Positions 52,514 through 61,615 are shown, numbered from the stretch's first letter. The stretch: 61,742 nucleotides of DNA from Pseudomonas sp. N40(2020) (GCF_014472415.1 NZ_JACSZV010000041.1:1-61742), one strand, 5' to 3'. Translations and numbers: made by a program. Notes: a model not told the origin generated them from the sequence alone.

Positions 52514-54910
52514 TTAATGCGTGCTAATTCTTTCCTTAGAGTCAGACTCACGTTTTTCGTCCTTGGCAACTATCTCCGGAGCCACATCCGGCAAGGGCTC
52601 CGGCGCGTATTGCAGCGCAATTTGCAGGACCTCGTCAATCCATTTAACCGGTTTAATCTGCAGATCCTGCTTGATATTGTCAGGAATCTCCTTCAGATCG
52701 CGCACGTTCTCTTCCGGAATAATCACAATCTTGATTCCGCCGCGGTGTGCCGCCAACAGTTTTTCCTTCAGACCGCCAATGGCCAGCACCTGACCACGCA
52801 GGGTGATTTCGCCAGTCATGGCGACATCGGCGCGCACCGGAATCCCGGTCAAAGCCGACACCAATGCCGTGCACATGCCTACACCGGCGCTAGGACCGTC
52901 TTTCGGGGTAGCCCCTTCCGGCATGTGGATATGCGTGTCGCGCTTCTCGTGGAAGTCCAGAGGAATGCCCAAACTCTTCGCGCGGCTGCGCACCACGGTC
53001 AGAGCAGCAGTAATCGATTCGACCATGACATCGCCCAGCGAGCCAGTCTTGATCAACTGACCTTTACCCGGAACAACTGCCGCTTCAATGGTCAGCAATT
53101 CGCCGCCAACCTGAGTCCAGGCAAGGCCGGTGACCTGACCGATCTGATCCTGTTGCTCAGCCAGGCCGTAGCGAAACTTCCGCACGCCGAGGAAGTGCTC
53201 CAGCAATTCAGCTGTCACTTTCACCGAGAAGCGTTTTTCCAGCGCATGCTCTTTCACTGCCTTACGGCAGACCTTGGCAATCTGACGCTCGAGGCCACGC
53301 ACACCGGCTTCGCGGGTGTAGTAACGAATGATGTCGCGGATCGCTTCCGCGTCGAATTCCAGCTCGCCTTTCTTCAGACCATTGGCTGCGATCTGTTTTG
53401 GCGACAGGTATTTGACCGCGATGTTGATCTTCTCGTCTTCGGTGTAGCCCGGCAGACGGATCACTTCCATCCGGTCGAGCAGCGCCGGCGGGATATTCAT
53501 CGAGTTCGAAGTGCACAGGAACATCACATCCGACAGGTCGTAATCGACTTCCAGATAGTGGTCGTTGAAGTTGTGGTTCTGCTCGGGATCGAGCACTTCC
53601 AGCAATGCCGACGCCGGATCGCCACGCATATCGCTGCCCATTTTGTCGATTTCATCGAGCAGGAACAGCGGGTTGCGTACACCCACTTTTGTCATCTTTT
53701 GAATCAATCTTCCCGGCATCGAACCGATGTAAGTCCGGCGATGACCGCGAATTTCCGCTTCATCACGCACACCACCAAGGGCCATGCGCACGAATTTGCG
53801 GTTAGTGGCGTGGGCAATCGACTCCGCCAGCGAGGTTTTACCCACACCTGGAGGACCGACCAGGCACAACACCGGGCCACGGATTTTCTTCACGCGTTTT
53901 TGCACGGCGAGGTATTCAAGGATGCGCTCCTTGACCTCTTCGAGACCGTAGTGATCGGCATCGAGAATGTCTTCTGCGCGCGCCAGATCCAGACGCACCT
54001 TGCTCTGGGCCTTCCACGGCACCTGCACCAGCCAGTCGATGTACGAGCGCACCACGGTGGCCTCGGCGGACATCGGCGACATTTGCTTGAGCTTGTTCAA
54101 CTCGGCAGTGGCCTTGGCCAGCGCATCTTTCGGCAGACCGGCAGCGTCGATACGCTTTTTCAGATCTTCGATTTCATTGTGGCCTTCGTCGCTGTCGCCG
54201 AGCTCTTTCTGAATGGCCTTCATCTGCTCGTTCAGGTAGTACTCGCGCTGACTGCGCTCCATCTGCTTTTTGACGCGACCACGAATACGCTTTTCGACTT
54301 GCAGCAGATCAATTTCGGCGTCGAGCAACGCCAAAACGTGCTCGACCCGGGCCGACAAATCGATAATTTCGAGGATTTCCTGCTTCTGCTCGATCTTTAG
54401 CGCCATGTGTGCGGCCATGGTATCGACCAGGCGACCCGGCTCATCGATGCTGTTGAGCGACGACAGGACTTCAGCCGGGACTTTCTTGCCCAACTGCACA
54501 TATTGTTCGAATTGCGACAGCAGCGTGCGCACGAACACTTCGGATTCGCGCTCGGCAGCGTCGACTTCTTCGATCAGCGACACTTCGGCGCGGCAGTGGC
54601 CGTCGACTTCGCTGAAGCGCTCAACGGTACCGCGCTGCTCACCCTCGACCAACACCTTGACGGTGCCGTCAGGCAGCTTGAGCAGCTGTAGAACAGTGGC
54701 GATGGTACCTACGCGATAGAGAGCGTCTTCACCGGGATCATCATCAGCCGGGTTTCTCTGGGCCAACAGCAGGATCTGCTTGTCGCCCGTCATCGCTGCC
54801 TCGAGGGCTTCGATGGATTTCTCGCGCCCCACGAACAGCGGGATAACCATGTGCGGATAAACCACGACATCACGCAATGGCAGGAGAGGCAATTCGATGG
54901 TTGTCTTCAT
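52514..54910 (-). CDS. lon: ATP-dependent protease Lon
   Basis: A 798-residue AAA+ serine protease that degrades misfolded and regulatory proteins. It has the N-terminal substrate-binding domain (LPLLPLRDVVVYPHMVIPLFVGREKSI), Walker A VGPPGVGKTSLAES, Walker B PLFLLDEIDKMG, and the C-terminal protease with the catalytic Ser in KDGPSAGVGMCTALVSAL and Lys in GGLKEKLLAAHRGG. A tail of about 20 charged residues follows. The gene has a sigma-32-type promoter upstream. Pseudomonas usually has a second lon paralogue; this one, beside clpX and hupB, is the housekeeping copy. Confidence 0.96.
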   Translation of the reverse strand: MKTTIELPLLPLRDVVVYPHMVIPLFVGREKSIEALEAAMTGDKQILLLAQRNPADDDPGEDALYRVGTIATVLQLLKLPDGTVKVLVEGEQRGTVERFSEVDGHCRAEVSLIEEVDAAERESEVFVRTLLSQFEQYVQLGKKVPAEVLSSLNSIDEPGRLVDTMAAHMALKIEQKQEILEIIDLSARVEHVLALLDAEIDLLQVEKRIRGRVKKQMERSQREYYLNEQMKAIQKELGDSDEGHNEIEDLKKRIDAAGLPKDALAKATAELNKLKQMSPMSAEATVVRSYIDWLVQVPWKAQSKVRLDLARAEDILDADHYGLEEVKERILEYLAVQKRVKKIRGPVLCLVGPPGVGKTSLAESIAHATNRKFVRMALGGVRDEAEIRGHRRTYIGSMPGRLIQKMTKVGVRNPLFLLDEIDKMGSDMRGDPASALLEVLDPEQNHNFNDHYLEVDYDLSDVMFLCTSNSMNIPPALLDRMEVIRLPGYTEDEKINIAVKYLSPKQIAANGLKKGELEFDAEAIRDIIRYYTREAGVRGLERQIAKVCRKAVKEHALEKRFSVKVTAELLEHFLGVRKFRYGLAEQQDQIGQVTGLAWTQVGGELLTIEAAVVPGKGQLIKTGSLGDVMVESITAALTVVRSRAKSLGIPLDFHEKRDTHIHMPEGATPKDGPSAGVGMCTALVSALTGIPVRADVAMTGEITLRGQVLAIGGLKEKLLAAHRGGIKIVIIPEENVRDLKEIPDNIKQDLQIKPVKWIDEVLQIALQYAPEPLPDVAPEIVAKDEKRESDSKERISTH

Positions 54911-54926
54911 GATTTCGCCTCTACGG

Positions 54927-54940
54927 CGGCCATATGGCCG
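54927..54940. promoter_or_regulatory. Palindrome in the lon leader
   Basis: CGGCCATATGGCCG is a perfect 14-bp palindrome 17 bp upstream of the lon start, between the heat-shock promoter and the ribosome-binding site. It could be an operator or a leader hairpin. No regulator is known to me for it. Confidence 0.4.
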
Positions 54941-54968
54941 TAATCAGATGGAGTTAAGCTTGAAACCA

Positions 54969-54997
54969 AGATGGGGGCTGCCTTGAAAAAAAACAAG
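54969..54997 (-). promoter_or_regulatory. Sigma-32-type heat-shock promoter of lon
   Basis: Minus strand: -35 CTTGTT (54997-54992), a 15-bp spacer, and -10 CCCCATCT (54976-54969). This is close to the RpoH consensus and ends about 58 bp before lon. Confidence 0.65.
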
Positions 54998-55023
54998 CGC
55001 AAAGCAGATGTAAAAAACGACAT

Positions 55024-55051
55024 AAAAAAAAAGAGGCCCGAAGGCCCCTTC
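55024..55051 (-). terminator. Probable terminator of clpX
   Basis: A GGCC-rich hairpin (55035-55046) is followed on the minus strand by nine T. It lies just beyond the clpX stop at 55074. Confidence 0.6.
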
Positions 55052-55073
55052 TTTATTCCGGCAGAGTGGACGC

Positions 55074-56357
55074 TTAAGCGTCCGGCGCTGCCTTGGCTGT
55101 CGGCTCACTGTTCTCGTAGATATACAGTGGCTTGGACTTGCCTTCGATCACGCTTTCATCGATCACGACTTTGCTCACCTCGGACTGCGAGGGGATTTCA
55201 TACATCGTGTCGAGCAGTACACCTTCGAGAATCGAGCGCAGACCACGGGCACCGGTTTTACGTTCCAGGGCACGTTTGGCGACCGATTTCAGCGCGTCGG
55301 AACGGAATTCCAGATCCACGCCTTCCATCTCGAACAGCTTCGCATACTGTTTGGTCAGAGCATTTTTCGGCTCGGTGAGAATCTGCATCAGCGCAGCCTC
55401 ATCCAGCTCGTCCAGCGTCGCGAGGACCGGCAGACGACCGACGAACTCCGGGATCAGACCGAACTTGACCAGATCGTCAGGCTCGACTTCACGCAGGGAT
55501 TCACCGACTTTCTTGCCCTCTTCCTTGCTACGTACTTCTGCGTTGAAACCGATGCCACCCTTGGTGGAACGGTTCTGGATGACCTTCTCGAGACCCGAGA
55601 ACGCACCACCGCAGATGAACAGGATGTTACGGGTGTCGACCTGCAGGAATTCCTGCTGCGGATGCTTACGGCCACCTTGCGGCGGTACGGAAGCGACCGT
55701 GCCTTCGATCAACTTGAGCAAGGCCTGCTGCACGCCTTCACCGGATACATCGCGGGTGATCGACGGGTTGTCGGACTTGCGGGAAATCTTGTCGATTTCG
55801 TCGATGTAGACAATACCCATCTGGGCTTTCTCTACGTCGTAATCGCACTTCTGCAGCAGTTTCTGAATGATGTTCTCGACATCTTCACCCACGTAACCGG
55901 CCTCGGTGAGGGTGGTTGCGTCGGCGATGGTGAACGGAACGTTCAGCAAGCGGGCCAGTGTTTCGGCCAGCAGGGTTTTACCGGAGCCTGTCGGGCCGAT
56001 CAGCAGGATGTTGCTCTTGCCGAGTTCGACGTCGTCAGCCTTTTTATCACGCTGGTTCAGGCGCTTGTAGTGGTTGTAAACCGCTACGGCCAAAACCTTT
56101 TTCGCACGCTCCTGACCAATTACATACTGGTCAAGGATGCCGCTGATTTCTTTAGGCGAAGGCAATTTATGCGCGCTGCTTTCGGCCTGGGCTTCCTGCA
56201 CCTCCTCGCGGATGATGTCATTGCACAGGTCGACGCACTCGTCGCAGATAAAGACCGAGGGGCCGGCAATCAATTTGCGCACTTCATGCTGGCTTTTGCC
56301 ACAGAAGGAGCAATAGAGCAGCTTGCCGTTGTCCTCGCCGTTGCGGGTGTCAGTCAT
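55074..56357 (-). CDS. clpX: ATP-dependent Clp protease ATP-binding subunit ClpX
   Basis: A 427-residue AAA+ unfoldase that recognises tagged substrates (such as ssrA) and feeds them to ClpP. It has the N-terminal zinc-binding domain with four cysteines (LYCSFCGKSQ, FICDECVDLC), Walker A LLIGPTGSGKTLLAET, pore loop GYVGEDVENI, Walker B GIVYIDEIDKISRK, and the IGF-type ClpP-docking loop (KGGIGFNAEV). The start at 56357 is used because the upstream start at 56390 adds 11 unrelated residues. It lies 112 bp downstream of clpP, suggesting co-transcription. Confidence 0.97.
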   Translation of the reverse strand: MTDTRNGEDNGKLLYCSFCGKSQHEVRKLIAGPSVFICDECVDLCNDIIREEVQEAQAESSAHKLPSPKEISGILDQYVIGQERAKKVLAVAVYNHYKRLNQRDKKADDVELGKSNILLIGPTGSGKTLLAETLARLLNVPFTIADATTLTEAGYVGEDVENIIQKLLQKCDYDVEKAQMGIVYIDEIDKISRKSDNPSITRDVSGEGVQQALLKLIEGTVASVPPQGGRKHPQQEFLQVDTRNILFICGGAFSGLEKVIQNRSTKGGIGFNAEVRSKEEGKKVGESLREVEPDDLVKFGLIPEFVGRLPVLATLDELDEAALMQILTEPKNALTKQYAKLFEMEGVDLEFRSDALKSVAKRALERKTGARGLRSILEGVLLDTMYEIPSQSEVSKVVIDESVIEGKSKPLYIYENSEPTAKAAPDA

Positions 56358-56469
56358 TCGTTCGATCCAAATCCGATAGGCTTGCAACACAAGATGAAGG
56401 CTATTGCGGGCTTTTTCAAGCCCGCCGCTGATCAGACGCGCCGACCAAGCCTATTTTGAGCTGCTTATT

Positions 56470-57105
56470 TTAAGCTGGGCGCTGGTTGATGACTTCGTCG
56501 ATCAAGCCATATTCCTTCGCAGCTTCTGCACTCATGAAGTTATCGCGGTTGGTATCGCGCTCGATTTCTTCCAGAGTGCGACCGCTGTGCTTGGCCATCA
56601 GCGTATTCAGGCGCTCGCGAATGAAGAGGATTTCCTTGGCATGGATTTCGATATCCGACGCCTGGCCCTGGAACCCGCCCAGTGGCTGGTGAATCATCAC
56701 ACGCGAGTTCGGCAGGCAGAAACGCTTGCCTGGAGCACCTGCTGTCAACAGAAATGCGCCCATGCTGCAGGCCTGGCCGATGCAAGTGGTCGATACGTTG
56801 GGTTTGATGAACTGCATGGTGTCGTAGATCGACATACCCGCTGTCACCGAACCGCCCGGGGAGTTGATATAGAGATGGATGTCCTTGTCCGGGTTTTCCG
56901 CTTCAAGGAACAGCAGTTGCGCGCAGATCAGGTTGGCCATGTAGTCCTCTACCGGACCAACCAGAAAGATCACTCGCTCCTTGAGCAGGCGCGAGTAGAT
57001 GTCATAGGCGCGTTCGCCACGAGCAGATTGCTCGACAACCATCGGAACCAGGCCGCCTGCGGCCTGGATATCAGAGTTCTGCTGAATATACGAATTACGG
57101 AACAT
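56470..57105 (-). CDS. clpP: ATP-dependent Clp protease proteolytic subunit ClpP
   Basis: A 211-residue serine protease forming the double-heptamer core of ClpXP/ClpAP. The catalytic triad is visible: Ser in TCIGQACSMGAFLLTAG, His in LPNSRVMIHQPLGG, and Asp in the C-terminal ERDTNRDNFMSAEAA. NSPGGSVTAGMSIYDTM is the family signature. The first few residues are likely a cleaved propeptide. It lies 92 bp downstream of tig. Confidence 0.97.
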   Translation of the reverse strand: MFRNSYIQQNSDIQAAGGLVPMVVEQSARGERAYDIYSRLLKERVIFLVGPVEDYMANLICAQLLFLEAENPDKDIHLYINSPGGSVTAGMSIYDTMQFIKPNVSTTCIGQACSMGAFLLTAGAPGKRFCLPNSRVMIHQPLGGFQGQASDIEIHAKEILFIRERLNTLMAKHSGRTLEEIERDTNRDNFMSAEAAKEYGLIDEVINQRPA

Positions 57106-57197
57106 GCTCTGCAGTCACTCCCAAATAGTTATGTCTTGAATACGCATAAGCCAGCTCGAGAGCTGGCTTATGTGAGCACTTCTTAACGCAAAAACAA

Positions 57198-58508
57198 TCA
57201 GTCGGCTTGTGGAGCTTCTACCGGCTTGACCGCTTCTTCGTAAGAGACCGATTTGTCGGTCACGCTAGCTTTCTGCAGAACAGTATCCACAACTTGTTCT
57301 TCCAGCACAACCGAACGAACTTCGTTCAGTTGCTGGTCGTTCTTGTAGTACCAGGACACAACCTGCTCAGGCTCTTGGTAAGCGGAAGCCATTTCCTGAA
57401 TCATTTCACGAACGCGGGCTTCGTCCGGCTTGAGGTCGAACTGCTTGACCACTTCAGCCACGATCAGACCCAGCACTACGCGGCGCTTGGCTTGCTCTTC
57501 GAACAGCTCGGCCGGCAGTTGGTCAGGCTTGATATTGCCACCGAACTGCTGAACAGCCTGCACGCGCAGACGATCAACTTCGTTGGACAGCAGAGCCTTA
57601 GGCACTTCGATCGGGTTGGTGGCCAGCAGACCGTCCATTACCTGATTCTTGACCTTGGATTTGATCGCCTGACGCAGTTCACGCTCCATGTTCTTGCGAA
57701 CTTCGGTGCGGAAACCGTCGATGCCGCTTTCCTTGATGCCGAATTGAGCGAAGAACTCTTCGTTCAGCTCTGGCAGTTTTGGCTCGGAAACGGTGTTTAC
57801 AGTCACGGTGAACTCGGCGGTTTTGCCAGCCAGGTCCAGGTTCTGATAGTCCTCAGGGAAGGTCAGGTTCAGAACGCGCTCTTCGCCAGCTTTAGCGCCA
57901 ACCAGGCCTTCTTCGAAGCCTGGGATCATGCGGCCGGAACCCAGGACCAGCTGAGTACCCTTGGCGGAACCGCCAGCGAACACTTCGCCGTCAACCTTGC
58001 CAACGAAATCGATGTTCAGCTGGTCTTCGTTCTGGGCAGCGCGATCGGCCACTTCGAAACGGGTGTTCTGCTTGCGCAGGATGTCCAGCATTTTGTCCAG
58101 GTCAGCGTCAGCCACTTCAGCGCTCAGGCGCTCAACGGTGATGCCGTCGAAGCCGGCAACGGTGAACTCAGGGAACACTTCGAATACGGCAACGTATTCC
58201 AGATCCTTGCCAGCTTCCAGCGACTTAGGCTCGATCGAAGGCGAACCCGCCGGGTTCAGCTTCTGCTCAACCACAGCTTCGTAGAAGGAGGACTGGATGA
58301 CATCACCAACAGCTTCCTGACGAGCATCAGCACCGAAACGGCGCTTGATTTCGCTCATTGGCACTTTGCCTGGACGGAAGCCAGCAATCTTGGCCTTTTG
58401 GGCAGTCTGCTGCAGACGCTTGTTGACCTGAGTCTCGATGCGCTCTGCCGGCACGGTGACGCTCATGCGGCGCTCGAGAGCAGTAGTATTTTCAACAGAA
58501 ACTTGCAT
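57198..58508 (-). CDS. tig: Trigger factor (ribosome-associated chaperone)
   Basis: A 436-residue three-domain chaperone. The ribosome-binding N-domain carries FRPGKVPMSEIKRRFG around residues 44-59. The FKBP-type PPIase domain (about 150-245) includes AAQNEDQLNIDFVGKVDGEVFAGGSAKGTQLVLGSGRMIPGFEEGLVGAKAGEER. The rest is the C-terminal arm. It binds nascent chains at the ribosomal exit. The start at 58508 gives the canonical MQVSVENTTALERRM N-terminus. It is the first gene of the tig-clpP-clpX block. Confidence 0.97.
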   Translation of the reverse strand: MQVSVENTTALERRMSVTVPAERIETQVNKRLQQTAQKAKIAGFRPGKVPMSEIKRRFGADARQEAVGDVIQSSFYEAVVEQKLNPAGSPSIEPKSLEAGKDLEYVAVFEVFPEFTVAGFDGITVERLSAEVADADLDKMLDILRKQNTRFEVADRAAQNEDQLNIDFVGKVDGEVFAGGSAKGTQLVLGSGRMIPGFEEGLVGAKAGEERVLNLTFPEDYQNLDLAGKTAEFTVTVNTVSEPKLPELNEEFFAQFGIKESGIDGFRTEVRKNMERELRQAIKSKVKNQVMDGLLATNPIEVPKALLSNEVDRLRVQAVQQFGGNIKPDQLPAELFEEQAKRRVVLGLIVAEVVKQFDLKPDEARVREMIQEMASAYQEPEQVVSWYYKNDQQLNEVRSVVLEEQVVDTVLQKASVTDKSVSYEEAVKPVEAPQAD

Positions 58509-58569
58509 GGATATTCCTCGTTGCACAGACGTTAGCCGGCCGTTTCCGACCCCAGAATCAAGGGCATGC

Positions 58570-58597
58570 ATTCTAGTGGGTCAAACTCAAGAAGTCA
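58570..58597 (-). promoter_or_regulatory. Candidate sigma-70 promoter of tig
   Basis: Minus strand: TGACTT (58597-58592), a 16-bp spacer and TAGAAT (58575-58570), about 60 bp before the tig start. The rest of the 323-bp gap 58509-58831 holds nothing else recognisable apart from the tRNA-His terminator hairpin. Confidence 0.45.
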
Positions 58598-58788
58598 CCC
58601 TACTGAAAACGGGTAAAAAAACAGCAGGCAATTTGAAGGCGGGGACAAACGGTTATGACCCGCCCTGTTCGCAAATACAGCTAATCTCGCCAAGGCTCTG
58701 CGCCGACCTCTTCTATATATAGAAGCGCCGCTGCATCACCCTTCCTGCGACCCGAGCCGGCGGTCGCCGAAAATTCGAATCCGTAAAA

Positions 58789-58824
58789 CAAAAAAGGCGC
58801 CAGACTGTTAAATCTGGCGCCTTT
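58789..58824 (-). terminator. Terminator hairpin after tRNA-His (copy 1)
   Basis: The stem AAAGGCGCCAGA/TCTGGCGCCTTT (12 bp) is followed on the minus strand by a T run. It ends the tRNA operon. Confidence 0.85.
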
Positions 58825-58831
58825 CGAAATA

Positions 58832-58907
58832 TGGGGTGGACGATGGGGATCGAACCCACGACAACGGGAGTCACAATCCCGTGCTCTACCAACTGAGCTA
58901 CGCCCAC
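58832..58907 (-). tRNA. tRNA-His (GUG), copy 1
   Basis: A complete 76-nt cloverleaf with acceptor GTGGGCG/CGTCCAC, D arm GCTCAGTTGGTAGAGC, anticodon GTG (58874-58872 on the minus strand), T arm GTGGGTTCGATCCCCAT and encoded CCA. It is the promoter-distal gene of the tRNA operon. It is almost identical to the copy at 59126. Confidence 0.96.
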
Positions 58908-58983
58908 CATATTGCGTAACAAAAAAGCCAAACAACTTCTTTGTTGAACCTCACCAGCCCGAAGACATGAATGAAGCTTTAAT

Positions 58984-59068
58984 TGGTGCGGATGAAGAGA
59001 CTCGAACTCTTACGCCTCGCGGCGCTGGAACCTAAATCCAGTGTGTCTACCAATTCCACCACATCCGC
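58984..59068 (-). tRNA. tRNA-Leu (UAG)
   Basis: An 85-nt class II tRNA with a long variable arm. It has acceptor GCGGATG/CATCCGC, anticodon TAG (59034-59032 on the minus strand), T loop GAGTTCGAGTCTC and encoded CCA. It lies between the two tRNA-His copies. Confidence 0.95.
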
Positions 59069-59086
59069 GGATGAAGCTTTTAAAGC

Positions 59087-59118
59087 AAAGGCGCCAGACC
59101 GTTAAATCTGGCGCCTTT
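59087..59118 (-). terminator. Terminator-like hairpin after tRNA-His (copy 2), without T run
   Basis: It has the same 12-bp stem as copy 1, but the minus-strand T run is interrupted (TTTGCTTT). It probably allows read-through to tRNA-Leu or acts as a processing signal. Confidence 0.6.
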
Positions 59119-59125
59119 CGAAATA

Positions 59126-59201
59126 TGGGGTGGACGATGGGGATCGAACCCACGACAACGGGAGTCACAATCCCGTGCTCTACCAACTGAGCTACGCCCA
59201 C
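59126..59201 (-). tRNA. tRNA-His (GUG), copy 2
   Basis: A 76-nt complete tRNA with anticodon GTG and encoded CCA, identical in tRNA sequence to copy 1. The duplicated block extends over the downstream hairpin (58793-58910 against 59087-59204), which points to a tandem duplication around the tRNA-Leu gene. Confidence 0.96.
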
Positions 59202-59233
59202 CATATCGCGCTACTTGTGCCAAAGCTGCCTAA

Positions 59234-59310
59234 TGGCGCACCCGGCAGGACTCGAACCTGCGACCATCCGCTTAGAAGGCGGATGCTCTATCCAGCTGAG
59301 CTACGGGCGC
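59234..59310 (-). tRNA. tRNA-Arg (UCU)
   Basis: A 77-nt complete cloverleaf with acceptor GCGCCCG/CGGGTGC, anticodon TCT in the loop CTTCTAA, T arm GCAGGTTCGAGTCCTGC and encoded CCA. It is the first gene of the tRNA operon, closest to the promoter. Confidence 0.96.
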
Positions 59311-59427
59311 CTTATTAATCTGTACTCTTAAAGGACTACAAACTAAGTGCTTTCCAGCGTCGCAGAACCTTGATTCCGCTTCACCTTCTTAACCAGTGCT
59401 AGGCTGTGCCCGACAAGTGCGACGAAT

Positions 59428-59455
59428 AGTATAGAGCGCTCCCAAGGTCGTCAAA
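59428..59455 (-). promoter_or_regulatory. Promoter of the tRNA operon
   Basis: Minus strand: TTTGAC (59455-59450), a 16-bp spacer and TATACT (59433-59428). This is a strong sigma-70 promoter. GC-rich sequence follows the -10, as in stable RNA promoters. Confidence 0.7.
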
Positions 59456-59585
59456 TCCTTTTTGAAAAAAATTCATTTAATTAAAGGAGTTAGGGGAATT
59501 TGCTGACCAAGCGCCTTTGCCCTCACCGCACGACATGCGAGAATGCGTTCTCATTTTTTCCCCTCTCGATGGTTAATCACGCGCA

Positions 59586-60440
59586 ATGACTGCACAACTA
59601 ATCGACGGCAAATCGATCGCCGCCAGCCTGCGCCAGCAGATCGCCCAACGAGTTGCCGAGCGTCGCCAGCAAGGCCTGCGCACTCCCGGCCTCGCGGTGA
59701 TCCTGGTCGGCAGCGATCCTGCCTCTCAGGTTTATGTCTCGCACAAGCGTAAAGACTGTGAAGAGGTCGGCTTCCTCTCTCAAGCCTACGACCTGCCCTC
59801 TGAAACCACTCAGCAGGCGCTGACCGATCTGATCGATCGTCTCAATGACGATCCGGCAATCGACGGCATCCTGCTTCAACTGCCATTGCCCGAGCACCTG
59901 GACGCCTCCAAGCTGCTGGAACGCATCCGCCCGGACAAAGACGTTGACGGTTTCCATCCTTATAACGTCGGCCGTCTGGCCCAGCGGATTCCACTGCTGC
60001 GTCCGTGCACTCCAAAAGGCATCATGACCTTGCTGGAAAGCACGGGCGCTGATCTTTATGGCATGGATGCAGTGGTCGTCGGCGCGTCCAACATCGTCGG
60101 TCGCCCAATGGCGATGGAGCTGTTGCTGGCCGGCTGCACCGTGACTGTGACCCACCGCTTCACCAAGGGTCTGGCTGGCCATGTCGGTCGCGCCGACCTG
60201 GTGGTCGTGGCCGCCGGCAAGCCCGGCCTGGTCAAGGGCGAGTGGATCAAGGAAGGCGCGATCGTGATCGACGTCGGCATCAACCGTCAGGAAGACGGCA
60301 AACTGGTCGGTGACGTCGTGTACGAAACCGCCCTGCCCCGCGCCGGCTGGATCACTCCGGTACCGGGCGGCGTCGGCCCGATGACCCGTGCCTGCCTGCT
60401 GGAAAACACCCTTTACGCAGCAGAAACCCTGCACGTCTGA
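59586..60440 (+). CDS. folD: Bifunctional methylenetetrahydrofolate dehydrogenase/cyclohydrolase
   Basis: A 284-residue enzyme that interconverts 5,10-methylene-, methenyl- and 10-formyl-tetrahydrofolate with NADP+. VGSDPASQVYVSHKRKDCEEVGF holds the catalytic Tyr and Lys, and DGILLQLPLPEHLD and DVDGFHPYNVGRLA are family signatures. VVGASNIVGRPMAMELL binds NADP, and TPVPGGVGPMTRACLLENT ends the protein. It is divergent from the tRNA operon and followed by a strong terminator. folD next to this tRNA cluster is a conserved Pseudomonas arrangement. Confidence 0.96.
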   Translation: MTAQLIDGKSIAASLRQQIAQRVAERRQQGLRTPGLAVILVGSDPASQVYVSHKRKDCEEVGFLSQAYDLPSETTQQALTDLIDRLNDDPAIDGILLQLPLPEHLDASKLLERIRPDKDVDGFHPYNVGRLAQRIPLLRPCTPKGIMTLLESTGADLYGMDAVVVGASNIVGRPMAMELLLAGCTVTVTHRFTKGLAGHVGRADLVVVAAGKPGLVKGEWIKEGAIVIDVGINRQEDGKLVGDVVYETALPRAGWITPVPGGVGPMTRACLLENTLYAAETLHV

Positions 60441-60463
60441 TCGGTATTTACGGCAGTACAAGG

Positions 60464-60487
60464 ACCCCGCCTTGCGCGGGGTTTTTC
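60464..60487 (+). terminator. Rho-independent terminator of folD
   Basis: The stem ACCCCGC/GCGGGGT is followed by a T run. Confidence 0.88.
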
Positions 60488-60670
60488 ATGCCTGAGAAAA
60501 AACACTAACCGTTCGCCGGAAACCCCTCTTTTTACAGGCCTTTTCACGAGATTTTCAGCTCGTTCAAACAACCATCGACAGATCTTCAGCCATACTTCTA
60601 GAATGCGACGCTTTGAAGAAATAACCCGTTACAAACTAACGGAATATCCAACCTTTATGAGTTCGCCCGC

Positions 60671-61609
60671 GTGAAAATTCGTCTTTCGATACTGAGCCTG
60701 TTTTTTGCATTTACAGGCACATTCATCACGCCAACGATCAACGCTGCGGAAACCACCGCTGCCCCTCGTGACGCTTCGCAACTGAAGATCGCCTCCGGCA
60801 GCGCCCTGCTAATGGATATGCAGACCAATAAAGTCATCTACTCCAGTAACCCTGACGTGATCGTGCCGATCGCTTCCGTCAGTAAGCTGATGACTGGCCT
60901 GGTCGTGGTTGAAGCGCGACAGAACATGGACGAATGGATCGATGTCGATATCAGTCAAACGCCGGAAATGAAGGGCGTGTTCTCCCGAGTCAAACTGAAG
61001 AGTGAACTGCCGCGTCGCGAGATGCTGCTGATCGCACTGATGTCCTCGGAAAACCGCGCGGCCGCCAGCCTCGCGCATCACTATCCAGGTGGCTACGCAG
61101 CGTTTATCGCAGCAATGAATGCCAAGGCGAAAGCGCTGGGCATGACCAGCACTCATTTTGTCGAGCCCACCGGCCTGTCACCGCGCAACGTGTCCACTGC
61201 CCGCGACTTGAGCAAGTTGCTGGTAGCCGCGCACAAACAACCGCTGCTCACCCAACTGAGCACTACCAAGGAAAAAACCGTGGCGTTTCGCAAACCCAAC
61301 TACACATTGGGTTTCCGTAACACCGACCATCTGGTGAACAAGGACAATTGGGACATCAAGATCACCAAGACCGGCTTCACCAATCAGGCCGGGCATTGCC
61401 TGGTGCTGGTAACGAGCATGGGCAACCGTCAGGTTGCCCTGGTGATTCTTGATGCATTCGGTAAATACACGCACTTTGCCGATGCCAGCCGTATCCGCAG
61501 TTGGGTCGAGACCGGCAAGAGCGCCGCCGTTCCAGCGGTGGCTCAACAGTACAAGGCCGAGAAAAACCTGAAGTCGCGCCAGAGCGGCGTAGTTGAAGCC
61601 TCAAAGTAA
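60671..61609 (+). CDS. pbpG: D-alanyl-D-alanine endopeptidase (PBP7)
   Basis: A 312-residue low-molecular-weight penicillin-binding protein with a signal peptide (to about 25). It cleaves D-Ala-meso-DAP cross-links in peptidoglycan. The three active-site motifs of the S11 family are present: SxxK in VPIASVSKLMTG, SxN in LMSSENRAAASLA, and KTG in IKITKTGFTNQAGHC. The start is a GTG at 60671 directly at the signal peptide. An IS element begins within a few bases of its stop, so its native downstream sequence has been displaced. Confidence 0.93.
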   Translation: MKIRLSILSLFFAFTGTFITPTINAAETTAAPRDASQLKIASGSALLMDMQTNKVIYSSNPDVIVPIASVSKLMTGLVVVEARQNMDEWIDVDISQTPEMKGVFSRVKLKSELPRREMLLIALMSSENRAAASLAHHYPGGYAAFIAAMNAKAKALGMTSTHFVEPTGLSPRNVSTARDLSKLLVAAHKQPLLTQLSTTKEKTVAFRKPNYTLGFRNTDHLVNKDNWDIKITKTGFTNQAGHCLVLVTSMGNRQVALVILDAFGKYTHFADASRIRSWVETGKSAAVPAVAQQYKAEKNLKSRQSGVVEASK

Positions 61610-61615
61610 ATAGCA

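Noticed and set aside
58681..59204. Short ORFs reading GVAQLVEHGIVTPVVVGSIP
   Set aside because: They translate the two tRNA-His genes and their flanks. The repeated peptide is an artefact of the tRNA sequence.
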